Shown here piece after piece: positions 8,985 through 17,796 of a stretch of DNA of 64,000 nt (positions are counted from its first letter, which is position 1; each line of letters begins with the position of its first letter). Position numbers and translations under genes: made by a program. This stretch comes from Streptomyces sp. G-G2 (GTDB taxonomy: Bacteria; Actinomycetota; Actinomycetes; Streptomycetales; Streptomycetaceae). Below the pieces are notes generated by a model, which worked only from the letters and a program-made list of their open reading frames with translations, was not told where the DNA came from and did not search any database. The stretch spans positions 144,977 to 208,976 of the forward strand of contig NZ_JASISO010000001.1 of NCBI RefSeq assembly GCF_030063135.1, written 5' to 3'.

Positions 8985-9202
8985 CGCCGGTTCTGAAGCG
9001 GGGTCCGGGACCGGTCGTGACGGTCCGGGCATGTGGTAACAGGACGGGACGAAACATAACGGTCCGGTCGTGATGCCACCCCTGTGGTTCCAGGACGGCC
9101 GGTCACGGTCTAGGGTTCGGGCGAAACCGGACCAGTAGCGGCAGCGGCGTGTGCGAAGGCCGGGCGGGACGACGGCGCACGACGCGATCGGGGGACTTGG
9201 TC

Positions 9203-11605
9203 ATGGACCGCACTCAGGGGCAGCCCGCTTCGGCCGAAGGGACGGGCGCCCTCAGCGGCGCCACCAGCCCGGCTACGACCGGAACCGGAGCCTCCGGTGC
9301 CCCCACCGCGGGCGGCCTCCCGGCCGGACCCGCGCGGGTCGTCGGGCTCACGGTCGGCGGGTACCTCCTCACCGTCAACCCCGTCGACGGCAGCGAGATC
9401 GAGGCCCGCCGCCCCGTCCCGGAAGCGGAAGCCGACGGCCGTACGGAATCCGCGCGTCCGGGCCGCCGCGACGCGGCCTCCCGCGCCGCCAGGGACGCCG
9501 CCGCGCGCCCTCCCGTACCTCCCGGCCCCCCGCCGGTCGTCCTGCCCCTGCTGGAGCGCGAGGAAGAGCGTGAGCGCCTCGCCCGGCTGCTCGGACGCGG
9601 ACGTTCCATACGGCTCGCCGGGCCCTCCGGATCCGGCCGCACCGCACTCCTCGACGCCCTCGCCGGGGACTGCGCGGACCTCGCGCCCGACGGGGTCGTC
9701 CGGCTCTGCGGACACCGGCAGACCCCCACCGAGCTGCTGTACGCGCTGTACTCGACCGTCTACGCCCCCTCCGAGAGCCACCCCGACCGGCCCGCCCGCG
9801 CCGAACTCCTGCGCTGGGTCGGTCAGATCGGGGCCGTCGTCCTCCTCGACGACCTCGACTTCGGCGGCGCCGCGCTGGAGGAACTGCTGCGCGCCACCCC
9901 CGAGTGCGCCTGGCTGCTGGCCGCGACCCCCGACACCCCCCCGCCCTCGGACCACTCCCACCTGGAGGAGGTCTTCCTCGGCGGGCTGGGCCGGGCCGCG
10001 TGCGCGGAACTCCTGGAACTCGCCGTCGGGCGGCCGTTGACCGAGCTGGAGACCGCCTGGGCGGGGGACCTGCGCTTCGCCTCCGAGGGGCTCGCGCTGC
10101 GCTTCGTCCAGGCGGGCGGCCTGCTGCGCCAGCGCGACGAGCTGAACCGGGCCGCAGAGGACGGCGACGAGGAGCCCGGGGTCTTCGAGGAGCGTCCCCG
10201 GGACACCGCGCTCGTCCCGCTGCCGACACTCGCCGAGGGCGCGGCCCCCGCCGAACTGCTGGCCTCACGGGTCAGCGAGTCGGCGCGCGCGGCCCTGCGC
10301 TTCGCCTGCGCCCTGGACGGGGAGGCGCCGCACCCCGCGCACCTGCCCGCGCTGGTGGGGGACACCCACGCGGACGCGGCAGTCGCGGAGCTGCTGACCT
10401 GCGGGCTGCTGACGGCGGCCGGGACCCGCTACCGGCTGGCCGCCGGGGTGGCCCGCCAGCTCGCCGAATCCGGCTTCGGGGCCTCCGGCGAGGCCCTGAC
10501 CGCCGCGCGGCACTACGCCTGGTGGACCGGCCACGCCTCGGTGACCCCGGAGCGGGTGGCGGCGGAGGCCGACGCGGTACTCGCCGCCCTGGCGGGCGCC
10601 GATGTGGTGGCGGGCGTGCTCCTGGCCCGTACGGCGGCCCCCGCGTTCGCGGCCTCGCTGCACTGGGGGGCCTGGGAGCGGGTGCTGCGGGCCGGGGCGG
10701 AAGCGGCCCGGACGGCGGGAGAGGTCGCGGAACAGGCGTACTTCCACCACGAACTCGGTGTCCTCGCGCTCTGCGGCGACCGCCTGGGCCGGGCCCGCGC
10801 CGAACTGGAGACCTCCAACGGGCTGCGCGGCGCCCTCGCCGACAAGCGCGGCACGGTCGCGGGCCGCAGGGCCCTGGCCCTGGTGACCGACCGGGAGGCG
10901 GCGGACCTGCGGCCCTCGCCCCCGCTGAGGCTGGAGCCGCCCGCCCCGCCCGGGTCGGAGGCGCAGACCCAGGTGTTCCCCCTGGTGCGCGTCGCGCCGG
11001 TGCCCGTGGTGCCCCCGGCGGCCGTCTTCGAGGAGACCTTCCCGCTGAACCCGAAGCAGCCGACCGAGCCCATGACCGTACGCGTGCCCGTGACCTCGCC
11101 GGCGCCCGCGCCGGGCCCGCGGTGGCACCGGCGGCCCGCGGCCCTGGCGGCGGCGGGCGTCCTGGCGGTGCTGGCCATCGGTACGGCGGTGAGCTTCGCG
11201 ATCACCGCGGGCGATGGCCCGGCCCCGGAGCGGGCCGGTACCCCCGCGACCCCGCACGCGTCCGCGCCGGACACCAGCGGGAACGATCCTGCACCGGCTC
11301 CCGCGGACCCCGGCCCGTCCTCCCCGGCGTCCGCGTCCGCGTCGGGATCCACCGGCCGGACCCCCTCGCCGGGCACCTCGGGGCCGGTGGCGTCCTCGTC
11401 GGCCCCGGTCCCGGGCGGTGGCGGCCCCTCCCGCAAGCCCGGCTCCAGGCCGCCGTCGCCCCCGGCCCCCTCGCCGGCGTCGTCGTCGCCGTCCACGTCG
11501 CCGTCGTCGCAGCCGACGCCGACGCCCAGTCCGTCGTCCAGCACCCCGCCCCCCGCCCCGGGCGGGGCCACCACCCAGCTCTCCCCGCCCGCCGCCACGC
11601 CCTGA
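9203..11605 (+). CDS. Large P-loop protein with one membrane span and a Pro/Ser-rich tail
   Basis: An 800-residue protein starting at ATG 9203 (GGGGGA seven bases upstream). Residues about 118-160 hold an ATPase-like loop, GPSGSGRT (140-147), with Arg where Lys is usual. A Walker B-like segment GAVVLLDDLDF follows near 205-215, resembling AAA/STAND ATPases. The middle region is helical and Ala/Leu-rich. A single span near residue 650 (ALAAAGVLAVLAIGTAVSFAI) precedes a ~130-residue Ser/Pro/Thr tail probably outside the cell. Function unknown: an inside-facing nucleotide-binding domain with a wall-spanning tail suggests signalling, by inference only. Confidence 0.85.
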   Translation: MDRTQGQPASAEGTGALSGATSPATTGTGASGAPTAGGLPAGPARVVGLTVGGYLLTVNPVDGSEIEARRPVPEAEADGRTESARPGRRDAASRAARDAAARPPVPPGPPPVVLPLLEREEERERLARLLGRGRSIRLAGPSGSGRTALLDALAGDCADLAPDGVVRLCGHRQTPTELLYALYSTVYAPSESHPDRPARAELLRWVGQIGAVVLLDDLDFGGAALEELLRATPECAWLLAATPDTPPPSDHSHLEEVFLGGLGRAACAELLELAVGRPLTELETAWAGDLRFASEGLALRFVQAGGLLRQRDELNRAAEDGDEEPGVFEERPRDTALVPLPTLAEGAAPAELLASRVSESARAALRFACALDGEAPHPAHLPALVGDTHADAAVAELLTCGLLTAAGTRYRLAAGVARQLAESGFGASGEALTAARHYAWWTGHASVTPERVAAEADAVLAALAGADVVAGVLLARTAAPAFAASLHWGAWERVLRAGAEAARTAGEVAEQAYFHHELGVLALCGDRLGRARAELETSNGLRGALADKRGTVAGRRALALVTDREAADLRPSPPLRLEPPAPPGSEAQTQVFPLVRVAPVPVVPPAAVFEETFPLNPKQPTEPMTVRVPVTSPAPAPGPRWHRRPAALAAAGVLAVLAIGTAVSFAITAGDGPAPERAGTPATPHASAPDTSGNDPAPAPADPGPSSPASASASGSTGRTPSPGTSGPVASSSAPVPGGGGPSRKPGSRPPSPPAPSPASSSPSTSPSSQPTPTPSPSSSTPPPAPGGATTQLSPPAATP

Positions 11606-11623
11606 GGCGCCCCCCGAGCGCGC

Positions 11624-11660
11624 GAACGCCCCCTGCCGCCAACGGCGGCAGGGGGCGTTC
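11624..11660. terminator. Strong bidirectional terminator
   Basis: A 17-bp perfect stem, 11624-11640 with 11644-11660 (core GCCCCCTGCCGCC), and an AAC loop lie between two converging genes. Confidence 0.85.
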
Positions 11661-11681
11661 CGGAACGGCCCCGAGCGCGGC

Positions 11682-12353
11682 TCAGAAGAGCCGCAGTTTG
11701 TCGTCCTCGATGCCGCGCATCGCGTTGTAGTCGAGGATCACGCACTCCATGCCGCGGTCCGTCGCCAGGACGCGCGCCTGCGGCTTGATCTCCTGCGCCG
11801 CGTAGACGCCGCGGACCGGTGCGAGGTGCGGGTCGCGGTTGAGGAGTTCGAGGTAGCGGGTCAGCTGTTCCACGCCGTCGATCTCGCCGCGGCGCTTGAT
11901 CTCCACGGCCACCGTGGCACCCGAGGAGTCCCGGCACAGGATGTCGACCGGCCCGATCGCCGTCATGTACTCGCGGCGGATCAGCGTGAACCCGTCACCG
12001 AGGGTCTCGATCCGGTCGGCCAGGAGCTCCTGGAGGTGCGCTTCCACGCCGTCCTTGATCAGGCCCGGGTCGACGCCCAGCTCGTGGGAGGAGTCGTGGA
12101 GGACTTCCTCCATCGTGATGATGAGCTTCTCGCCCGCCTTGTTGACGACGGTCCAGACACCCGCGTCGTCCCCGGTCCCCTCCTTGAGGGTGCAGGGCGG
12201 GGACATCCAGTTGAGCGGTTTGTACGCCCGGTCGTCCGCGTGGATCGAGACACTGCCGTCGGACTTCACGAGGATCAGACGGGGTGCCGAGGGCAGATGG
12301 GCGGTGAGCCGGCCCGCGTAGTCGACGGAGCAGCGGGCAATGACGAGACGCAT
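11682..12353 (-). CDS. nucS: Mismatch-specific endonuclease NucS/EndoMS
   Basis: NucS is the actinobacterial non-canonical mismatch repair nuclease; it cuts both strands at G:T, G:G and T:T mismatches and works with the beta clamp. From ATG 12353 it is 223 residues, the family length, starting [23 protein letters not shown]. The N-terminal DNA-binding/dimerisation domain covers about 1-110. The nuclease domain shows the metal-binding GPVDILCRD and [24 protein letters not shown] (D-ExK signature). The extreme C-terminus LRLF fits a clamp-binding tail. It is divergent from the SCO5389-family gene. Confidence 0.95.
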   Translation of the reverse strand: MRLVIARCSVDYAGRLTAHLPSAPRLILVKSDGSVSIHADDRAYKPLNWMSPPCTLKEGTGDDAGVWTVVNKAGEKLIITMEEVLHDSSHELGVDPGLIKDGVEAHLQELLADRIETLGDGFTLIRREYMTAIGPVDILCRDSSGATVAVEIKRRGEIDGVEQLTRYLELLNRDPHLAPVRGVYAAQEIKPQARVLATDRGMECVILDYNAMRGIEDDKLRLF

Positions 12354-12573
12354 GGTCGGCAACGCTACTCGACCGACCCGCCTCCACGCGATTCGCCCCC
12401 GAAAGCCCCGTTCGCGGATGGCGCGTTGTATGCGCATTCTCCTGGTGCGGTACCCACCGGGCGCCTACCGTGGTGAGCGGGAGGTCGCCGTGCGTGCACG
12501 CTGCGTCGCGGTCTCCCTTCCCTGCCCGTAAGACTCCGGTCACCAAACGGCCGGGGTCGCGAGAGGAGAACCC

Positions 12574-12966
12574 ATGTCGCTCGACGTCTCACCGGCCCTA
12601 CTTGAACAGGCCGAGCGAGGCGAGGTCGACGAAGCCGCTTTCGTCGACTGCGTCCGGACCTCCCTGCCTTTCGCCTGGGAGATGATCAGTTCGTTGGTGG
12701 CCCAGCTGAAGGTTGACGGCGGCGAGTTCGCCGACAACCAGACGCCGCCGCCGAACGAGCAGGCGCGCGGCCAGCTGCTGCGCGCACTCGCGAGTGATGC
12801 GATACGTGGTGCGCTGCAGCGGCACTTCGGGGTGCGCCTGGCATTCCAGAACTGTCACCGTGTAGCGGTGTTCCCCCTGGATTCCTCCGTGGATGACCGG
12901 CTGGCCAAGTTCACTTCGATCAGGGGCCAGCTGCTCAACCAGTCGCCGGAACTGCGGGACTGCTAG
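12574..12966 (+). CDS. SCO5389-family conserved hypothetical protein
   Basis: A soluble acidic 130-residue protein, starting MSLDVSPALLEQAERGEVDEAAFVDCVRTS, with an aagGAGAAcc-type ribosome site at 12564-12569. It has no signal peptide, membrane span or known catalytic motif. Three cysteines are visible, including one in FQNCHRV and one at the C-terminus (RDC). From memory it corresponds to the Streptomyces SCO5389 family, conserved beside nucS. Function unknown; conserved divergent pairing with nucS hints at shared regulation. Confidence 0.85.
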   Translation: MSLDVSPALLEQAERGEVDEAAFVDCVRTSLPFAWEMISSLVAQLKVDGGEFADNQTPPPNEQARGQLLRALASDAIRGALQRHFGVRLAFQNCHRVAVFPLDSSVDDRLAKFTSIRGQLLNQSPELRDC

Positions 12967-12981
12967 TGACTTAGTACTTCG

Positions 12982-13027
12982 CTGCCGCTCCGTATCGCGG
13001 GAGGTGCGACTGATACCGGAGCGGCAG
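12982..13027. terminator. Terminator hairpin after the SCO5389-family gene
   Basis: CTGCCGCTCCG-TATC (12982-12996) pairs with GATAC-CGGAGCGGCAG (13012-13027) around a 15-base loop, between converging genes. Confidence 0.75.
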
Positions 13028-13094
13028 CCGTAGTCAAGGCCGCGCCAGGCACGGCCCCCTGGCGGCGAGGCGCACCGCCCTGGCCTCGCACGGC

Positions 13095-14135
13095 TCAGCG
13101 GAGCAGCGGCAGTACCTCGGTGCCCAGGCGCTTCACGTTCTCCTCCGTGCCCGCGAGATCACCGGATCCCTCCGCCAGCAGGGCGAAGCGGTTGATGCCC
13201 GTCCGTCCGGACGTGGCCGCCAGCCGGTCCGCCGCCAGCTCCGGGGTCCCCACGGGGTGCAGCTCGCACAGCAGCTCCGTGTACGCCACGGGGTCCCGCA
13301 TCGCGCGGACCCGGCCGTCCACCGTCACGTGCGCGTCCAGCCCCTGTTTGAGCCACCCCGGCATCGCCTTCAGCAGCGTCTCGCGCGCGTCCGCCGTCCG
13401 GTCGGCCAGCTGGCAGATCCCGGCCGACACGTGCCCCGCCGCCTCCACGGCCTCTCGGGCGTGCCCGGCGGCCAGCGCCTCCCGCCGCCACAGCGCGACC
13501 ATCGCCGCCTTGTCCTCGTCCCCGCAGTGCATGCCGAGCAGCATCGGCAGCAGCCGCTCGGCGGCGAGCCGGACCGACGCGGGGGAGGTGCACGCGACGA
13601 TCACTTCCGGTCCCGTTCCGTGCCCGTCCAGGGACTCCGCGGGACGCGGTACGACGGCCACCTCGCGGAACCCGTACCGCTGCCCGGGACCCCCGTCGGC
13701 GCCCACGCGCGGCTCGGTCAGCCACCGCCGCAGCAGGTCCAGGGCCTCCGGGAACCCCCGTTCGTACGCCTCCAGGCCGCCCCCGAACACCTCCAGGTCC
13801 ACCCAGGGCCCGCCCCGGCCCACCCCGAGGGTGAACCTGCCGCCCGAGGTGAGGTGCAGCAGGGCCGCCTGCTCGCCGAGGGCCACCGGGTGGACGTTGG
13901 GCAGCACGCTCACCGCCGTCCCCACCCGCAGCCGCCGGGTCCGCCCGAGCAGCAGGGCCGCCAGGGTCACCGCCGACGGGCACACCCCGTAGGGGACGAA
14001 GTGGTGCTCGGCCAGCCAGACCGAGTCCAGCCCGGCCTCCTCGGCCACCTCGGCGGTCCGTACCGCCCGGTGCAGGGCCTCTCCCGGCCCCTGGCCGGGG
14101 AACTGGGCCCCCAGTACAAACGCTCCTACGCGCAT
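13095..14135 (-). CDS. LLM-class flavin-dependent oxidoreductase
   Basis: A 346-residue bacterial-luciferase-like monooxygenase or dehydrogenase using FMN or F420; the substrate cannot be predicted. The ATG at 14135 follows GAGGAGGAGAAGG. Family marks include VAEEAGLDSVWLAEHHFVPYGVCPSAVTLAA, LRVGTAVSVLPNVHPVALGEQAALLH and GRFTLGVGRGGP, which form the barrel. The gene stands alone between a terminator and a divergent small gene. Upstream sequence (14136-14366) shows no recognisable regulator site. Confidence 0.9.
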   Translation of the reverse strand: MRVGAFVLGAQFPGQGPGEALHRAVRTAEVAEEAGLDSVWLAEHHFVPYGVCPSAVTLAALLLGRTRRLRVGTAVSVLPNVHPVALGEQAALLHLTSGGRFTLGVGRGGPWVDLEVFGGGLEAYERGFPEALDLLRRWLTEPRVGADGGPGQRYGFREVAVVPRPAESLDGHGTGPEVIVACTSPASVRLAAERLLPMLLGMHCGDEDKAAMVALWRREALAAGHAREAVEAAGHVSAGICQLADRTADARETLLKAMPGWLKQGLDAHVTVDGRVRAMRDPVAYTELLCELHPVGTPELAADRLAATSGRTGINRFALLAEGSGDLAGTEENVKRLGTEVLPLLR

Positions 14136-14366
14136 CGCCTTCTCCTCCTCGCGGCTGACGCGGCCTCCCCAGGTGGACCGGCTTCGTTGAACACCGTCTG
14201 TCGGCAACAACGTCTGACACGTGCCAAAGGCACGGCCTGACAGGAAGGTTATTGGGATTGTCGGGGAATCGTCTTCAGTCACCCTGATGCCACCCTGCGG
14301 GTACCGGGGCTCGCTGCGCGTAGTCTGGGAGAAAGTCCTGCCCGTCCGCTGATCCGTGAGGTATAC

Positions 14367-14711
14367 GTGTCACCGCGCCACAACCGCCCTCGCGGCGGCG
14401 AGAACCCAGTCGGCCGAACGGACTCGGACGCGGCCCGCGGCTCGGGGCTGGAGCGGTACGGCCTGGAGCGGACCGAGGAGTACCAGGGCGAGGTGTGGAA
14501 CGTCCGGCACGTCGCGGGCGCGAGCGCCAGGGGCAAGCGCTACCGCTGCCCCGGCTGCGACCAGGAGATCCTCTCCGGCACCCCGCACCTGGTGGCCTGG
14601 CCCGAGTACGGCGGCGTGGACGACCGCAGGCACTGGCACAAGGCCTGCTGGAACGCGAAGGACCGCCGCACCTCGCGGGTGCAGCGGTCGCGTAACGCTC
14701 CCAAGTACTGA
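14367..14711 (+). CDS. Small Cys/His zinc-ribbon-like protein
   Basis: A 114-residue basic protein from GTG 14367. The N-terminal ~45 residues are charged and probably disordered. The core has CPGCDQEIL followed by DDRRHWHKACW, a C-x2-C ... H-x3-C arrangement that could bind zinc. Database names for homologues often say ATP/GTP-binding, but no P-loop is present here. Conserved in Streptomyces from memory; function unknown. It is convergent with the first ABC permease gene, 51 bp away. Confidence 0.8.
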   Translation: MSPRHNRPRGGENPVGRTDSDAARGSGLERYGLERTEEYQGEVWNVRHVAGASARGKRYRCPGCDQEILSGTPHLVAWPEYGGVDDRRHWHKACWNAKDRRTSRVQRSRNAPKY

Positions 14712-14762
14712 CCGGGACCGGTGCGGACCGGGACCGGTACGGACCGGACCCGCCTCGGGCCC

Positions 14763-15626
14763 TCACACGTCGCGGCGGCCGACCACCACGTACGACCCGG
14801 CCACGGCGGCTCCCGTCAGCAGCACGAGCAGCCCCAACTGGGCCATCTTGCTGGGCAGGTCACCCATCCCGCTGTTGCTCGGCATGCCGAAGAGCTCCAT
14901 CAGGGCCACCGGCGCGTTGTACTCCAGGACCGCCCGCCCCAGCGGCTGCGACGCCTCCCAGATGCTGAGCATGCCCCCTATCACCGGCGGCAGCGTGACG
15001 ATTCCGAGCATGACCGCGATCGCTCCCGCCGAGTGCCGCACCAGCGCCCCGACGGCGAGTGAGAGCACCCCGAGCAGGGTCACGTAGGAGCTCGCCAGCA
15101 GCGCCGAGCCCCAGTCGGAATTGCTGTGCGCACCGGCCGCGGGGCCGCCGTGCACGATGGCCGTGGTGATCCCGACCAGGAAGATCGAGCCCGCGACCGT
15201 GAGGAAGGCGACCGCGCCGAAGACGAGGTACTTGGCGGTGAGCACCCGGTGCCGGTCGGGGGCGGCGCCGAAGGTGGTCCGGATCAGCCCGGTGCCGTAC
15301 TCGGAGGTGATCGTCAGGACCCCGAGCACGATCACCGCGAGCTGGCCGGCCAGCAGACCGAACAGCGCGGGTCCGGTGAACGGCATGCGCTCGTAGTTCA
15401 CGTCGGAGGTCTGGACGATGACGCCCAGCCCGATGCCGACGACGGTCACCACCAGCGAGCCGATGGTCCACAGGGTGGAGCGCACCGAGATCAGCTTGGT
15501 CCACTCCGAGGCCACCGCGTGACCCAGGTGCGGACGCGGGGTCGGCAGCGGGGCCGTGGTGCCCGTCGCGCCCGGCCGGGGCGTACGCGTCGGCGGGCCC
15601 GCGGGGGTGCTCGTCGGCGGGGTCAT
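14763..15626 (-). CDS. ABC transporter permease (pair 1)
   Basis: A 287-residue ABC-2-type permease. A ~35-residue Pro/Thr-rich cytoplasmic head precedes ASEWTKLISVRSTLWTIGSL, the usual entry helix, then six hydrophobic segments including LFGLLAGQLAVIVLGVLTITSEYGTGLIRTTF and a last one ending SYVVVGRRDV. Its ATG overlaps the stop of its ATPase by four bases (15623-15626). It is paralogous to the permease at 17011-17796 (shared EWTKI/L, EYxTGxIRT, VLxxKY/KL). Substrate unknown. Confidence 0.92.
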   Translation of the reverse strand: MTPPTSTPAGPPTRTPRPGATGTTAPLPTPRPHLGHAVASEWTKLISVRSTLWTIGSLVVTVVGIGLGVIVQTSDVNYERMPFTGPALFGLLAGQLAVIVLGVLTITSEYGTGLIRTTFGAAPDRHRVLTAKYLVFGAVAFLTVAGSIFLVGITTAIVHGGPAAGAHSNSDWGSALLASSYVTLLGVLSLAVGALVRHSAGAIAVMLGIVTLPPVIGGMLSIWEASQPLGRAVLEYNAPVALMELFGMPSNSGMGDLPSKMAQLGLLVLLTGAAVAGSYVVVGRRDV

Positions 15627-16816
15627 CGGGGATCCTCAGGAGTGGTCTCGGTCTTGGTCCGAGCAGCGCCGGCCAGGTCGCCGGGGCTGCTCGGCATCAG
15701 GAAGGACGGCGCGGGCGCGCCGCCCTCCGCCGGGGGCGGAGGCGCGTACCAGCCCTCCGTGGGGACGACGGGGACCTGCGCGGCCTCCTCCTCCCAGACC
15801 GGCACGCTCGGCGGCTCCGGCTCGAACAGCTCGGCCCGCGGGTCGTCGGTGGAGGTGTACTCGACCGAAGTGTGGGTCATCCGCATGTAGGCCTCTTCCA
15901 GCGAGGCCTTGTGCGGGGACAGCTCCCACAGCCGTACGCCGCTCCCGTGCGCGAGGTCGGAGATGCGCGGCAGCTCCAGCCCGGTCACCCGCAGGGCGCC
16001 GTCCGGTTCCTTGAGCACCCGGGCGCCCGCACGGGCCAGTGTCTGCGCGAACGCGTCCCGGGCGCGGGCGGTGCTCGCCGCGCCTGCCGGTGTGGCCGCG
16101 ATGTCTGCTGTGTCTGCTGTGTCCGTAGTGTCCGCGGTGCGCACCCGAGCGAATCCGGCCGAGTTGTGCGCGATGAACTCCTGCACGCCCATGGCGGCCA
16201 GCAGCCGCCCGCGCCCGATCACGATCAGCTGGTCGGCGGTCACCGCCATCTCGCTCATCAGGTGCGAGGAGACGAGGACGGTCCGGCCCTCGGCGGCCAG
16301 CTGCTTCATCAGGTTGCGGACCCACAGGATGCCCTCGGGGTCCAGGCCGTTGACGGGCTCGTCGAAGAGCAGCACCTGCGGGTCGCCGAGCAGCGCCGCC
16401 GCGATGCCGAGCCGCTGGCCCATGCCGAGCGAGAAGCCCTTGGCCCGCTGGCGGGCCACGTCCTGGAGGCCGACCACGTTCAGCACCTCGTCCACGCGCT
16501 TCTCCGGGATCCCGGAGAGCTGGGCGAGGGCGAGCAGGTGGGTGCGGGCCCGGCGGCCGCCGTGGACGGCCTTGGCGTCCAGCAGGGCCCCGACGGTGCG
16601 CTGGGCGTTCGGCAGCTCGCGGAAGGGCCGGCCGTTGATCGTGACGCGGCCCGAGGTGGGCCGGTCCAGGCCGACGATCATGCGCATGGTGGTGGATTTC
16701 CCGGACCCGTTGGGTCCCAGGAATCCGGTCACGTGACCCGGCCTGACCTGGAAGGAGAGCTGGTCGACGGCGGTCTTGGCGCCGAAGCGCTTGGTCAGGC
16801 CGACTGCCTCGATCAT
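15623..16816 (-). CDS. ABC transporter ATP-binding protein (pair 1), long C-terminal tail
   Basis: A 397-residue CcmA/DrrA-like ATPase. Walker A GPNGSGKST (about 33-41), signature SLGMGQRLGIA in place of LSGGQ, and Walker B VLLFDEPVNGLDPEG are all present. After the ~220-residue nucleotide-binding domain comes a region with a small repeat (ADTTDTADTAD) and a Pro/Glu-rich tail ending near the permease gene. It is about 60% similar by eye to the ATPase at 17793-18893 in the first 220 residues, a tandem duplication. Confidence 0.93.
   Translation of the reverse strand: MIEAVGLTKRFGAKTAVDQLSFQVRPGHVTGFLGPNGSGKSTTMRMIVGLDRPTSGRVTINGRPFRELPNAQRTVGALLDAKAVHGGRRARTHLLALAQLSGIPEKRVDEVLNVVGLQDVARQRAKGFSLGMGQRLGIAAALLGDPQVLLFDEPVNGLDPEGILWVRNLMKQLAAEGRTVLVSSHLMSEMAVTADQLIVIGRGRLLAAMGVQEFIAHNSAGFARVRTADTTDTADTADIAATPAGAASTARARDAFAQTLARAGARVLKEPDGALRVTGLELPRISDLAHGSGVRLWELSPHKASLEEAYMRMTHTSVEYTSTDDPRAELFEPEPPSVPVWEEEAAQVPVVPTEGWYAPPPPAEGGAPAPSFLMPSSPGDLAGAARTKTETTPEDPR
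16102..16137 (-). repeat. 9-bp minisatellite inside the pair-1 ATPase gene
   Basis: Four 9-bp units (TGTCTGCTG twice, then TGTCCGTAG and TGTCCGCGG) encode a Thr/Ala/Asp repeat between the ATPase domain and the C-terminal domain. In-frame length change would be tolerated there. Confidence 0.7.
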
Positions 16817-16986
16817 TCCGTGTCCCTTGCCAGGCGGGGCGAGATTCGCCCGCGTAAGGCTTAAGAGGATATCGAGGCTCGTGCGGTTCCGTCGTGTCCC
16901 GATCCCTGAGATACCCCTGAGGCACCCCCGAGACGAGGTCCGGGGCCGTCCCCGAGAGGACGGCCCCGGCGGCCCGGATCCAGTGG

Positions 16987-17032
16987 ATCAGGCGTCGCGG
17001 TTCTTGAGGATCACGCGTCGCGGTTCTTCAGG
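16987..17032. repeat. 23-bp tandem duplication spanning the permease stop codon
   Basis: Bases 16987-17009 and 17010-17032 match at 21 of 23 positions. The unit carries the last codons and stop of the pair-2 permease (LKNRDA-stop), so the C-terminal coding end is duplicated immediately downstream, out of frame with the gene. Confidence 0.85.
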
Positions 17033-17796
17033 ACGAGGTAACCGCCGAGTACGGCGGCCAGCACCCACAGCACCATGATGCCGAGGCCGCCCCAGGGACC
17101 GTAGGGCGGCGTCGCGCTGTCCATCGCGCCCGGCACCACCTGCATGATCTTGGAGCCGGCCTGGTCCGGGAAGTACTGCGCGATCTTGCGCGTCGCGCCG
17201 ACTGCCCCGAGGATCGGCGAGACCAGGAAGAAGAACGGCATCAGGATGCCGAGCGAGAGCATCGAGCTGCGCAGCAGGGTGGCCACGCCCATCGAGAACA
17301 GGGCGGTCAGGGCCATGTAGAGCCCGGCGCCGACCACCGCGCGCAGGACGCCGGTCTCGCCGATGCCGATGCTGTGGCTGCCCAGGATGGCCTGGCCGAG
17401 GAAGAAGGACAGGAAGCTGGTCAGCAGGCCCACGATCAGCGCCAGCACGGTGGCGGCGGTGAGCTTGGCGAGCAGGAAGTTCGCCCGGCCCGGTACGGCG
17501 GCCAGCGAGGTGCGGATCATGCCCGTGCTGTATTCGCTGCCGACCACCAGCACACCGAAGACGATCATGGCGAGCTGGCCGAGGGTCATTCCGGCGAAGC
17601 TGGCCAGGGTCGGGTCGAAGGTGAGCTGTTCGCCCTGCTTCATGTCTTTGAAGGTCGCGTTGAAGACCGCGCACAGACCGGCGCTGACGCCGACCGTGAC
17701 GACCAGGGCGGAGATCAGGGTCCAGATGGTGGAGGAGACCGTACGGATCTTGGTCCACTCGGACCTGAGGACGGCGGGGAAGGAAGCCATGGTCAC
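17011..17796 (-). CDS. ABC transporter permease (pair 2)
   Basis: A 261-residue ABC-2-type permease with six membrane segments: LRSEWTKIRTVSSTIWTLISALVVT at the start, FAGMTLGQLAMIVFGVLVVGSEYSTGMIRTSL in the middle and a last segment ending GGYLVLKNRDA. The GTG start at 17796 overlaps the ATPase stop (GTGA, 17793-17796), so MTMASF is used rather than the ATG two codons later. Paralogue of the permease at 14763-15626. Substrate unknown. Confidence 0.92.
   Translation of the reverse strand: MTMASFPAVLRSEWTKIRTVSSTIWTLISALVVTVGVSAGLCAVFNATFKDMKQGEQLTFDPTLASFAGMTLGQLAMIVFGVLVVGSEYSTGMIRTSLAAVPGRANFLLAKLTAATVLALIVGLLTSFLSFFLGQAILGSHSIGIGETGVLRAVVGAGLYMALTALFSMGVATLLRSSMLSLGILMPFFFLVSPILGAVGATRKIAQYFPDQAGSKIMQVVPGAMDSATPPYGPWGGLGIMVLWVLAAVLGGYLVLKNRDA

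Noticed and set aside
16988..17758. Alternative frame ending in LKNRDA like the real permease
   Set aside because: The matching end is produced by the 23-bp tandem duplication; the rest is a shadow frame of the permease gene.
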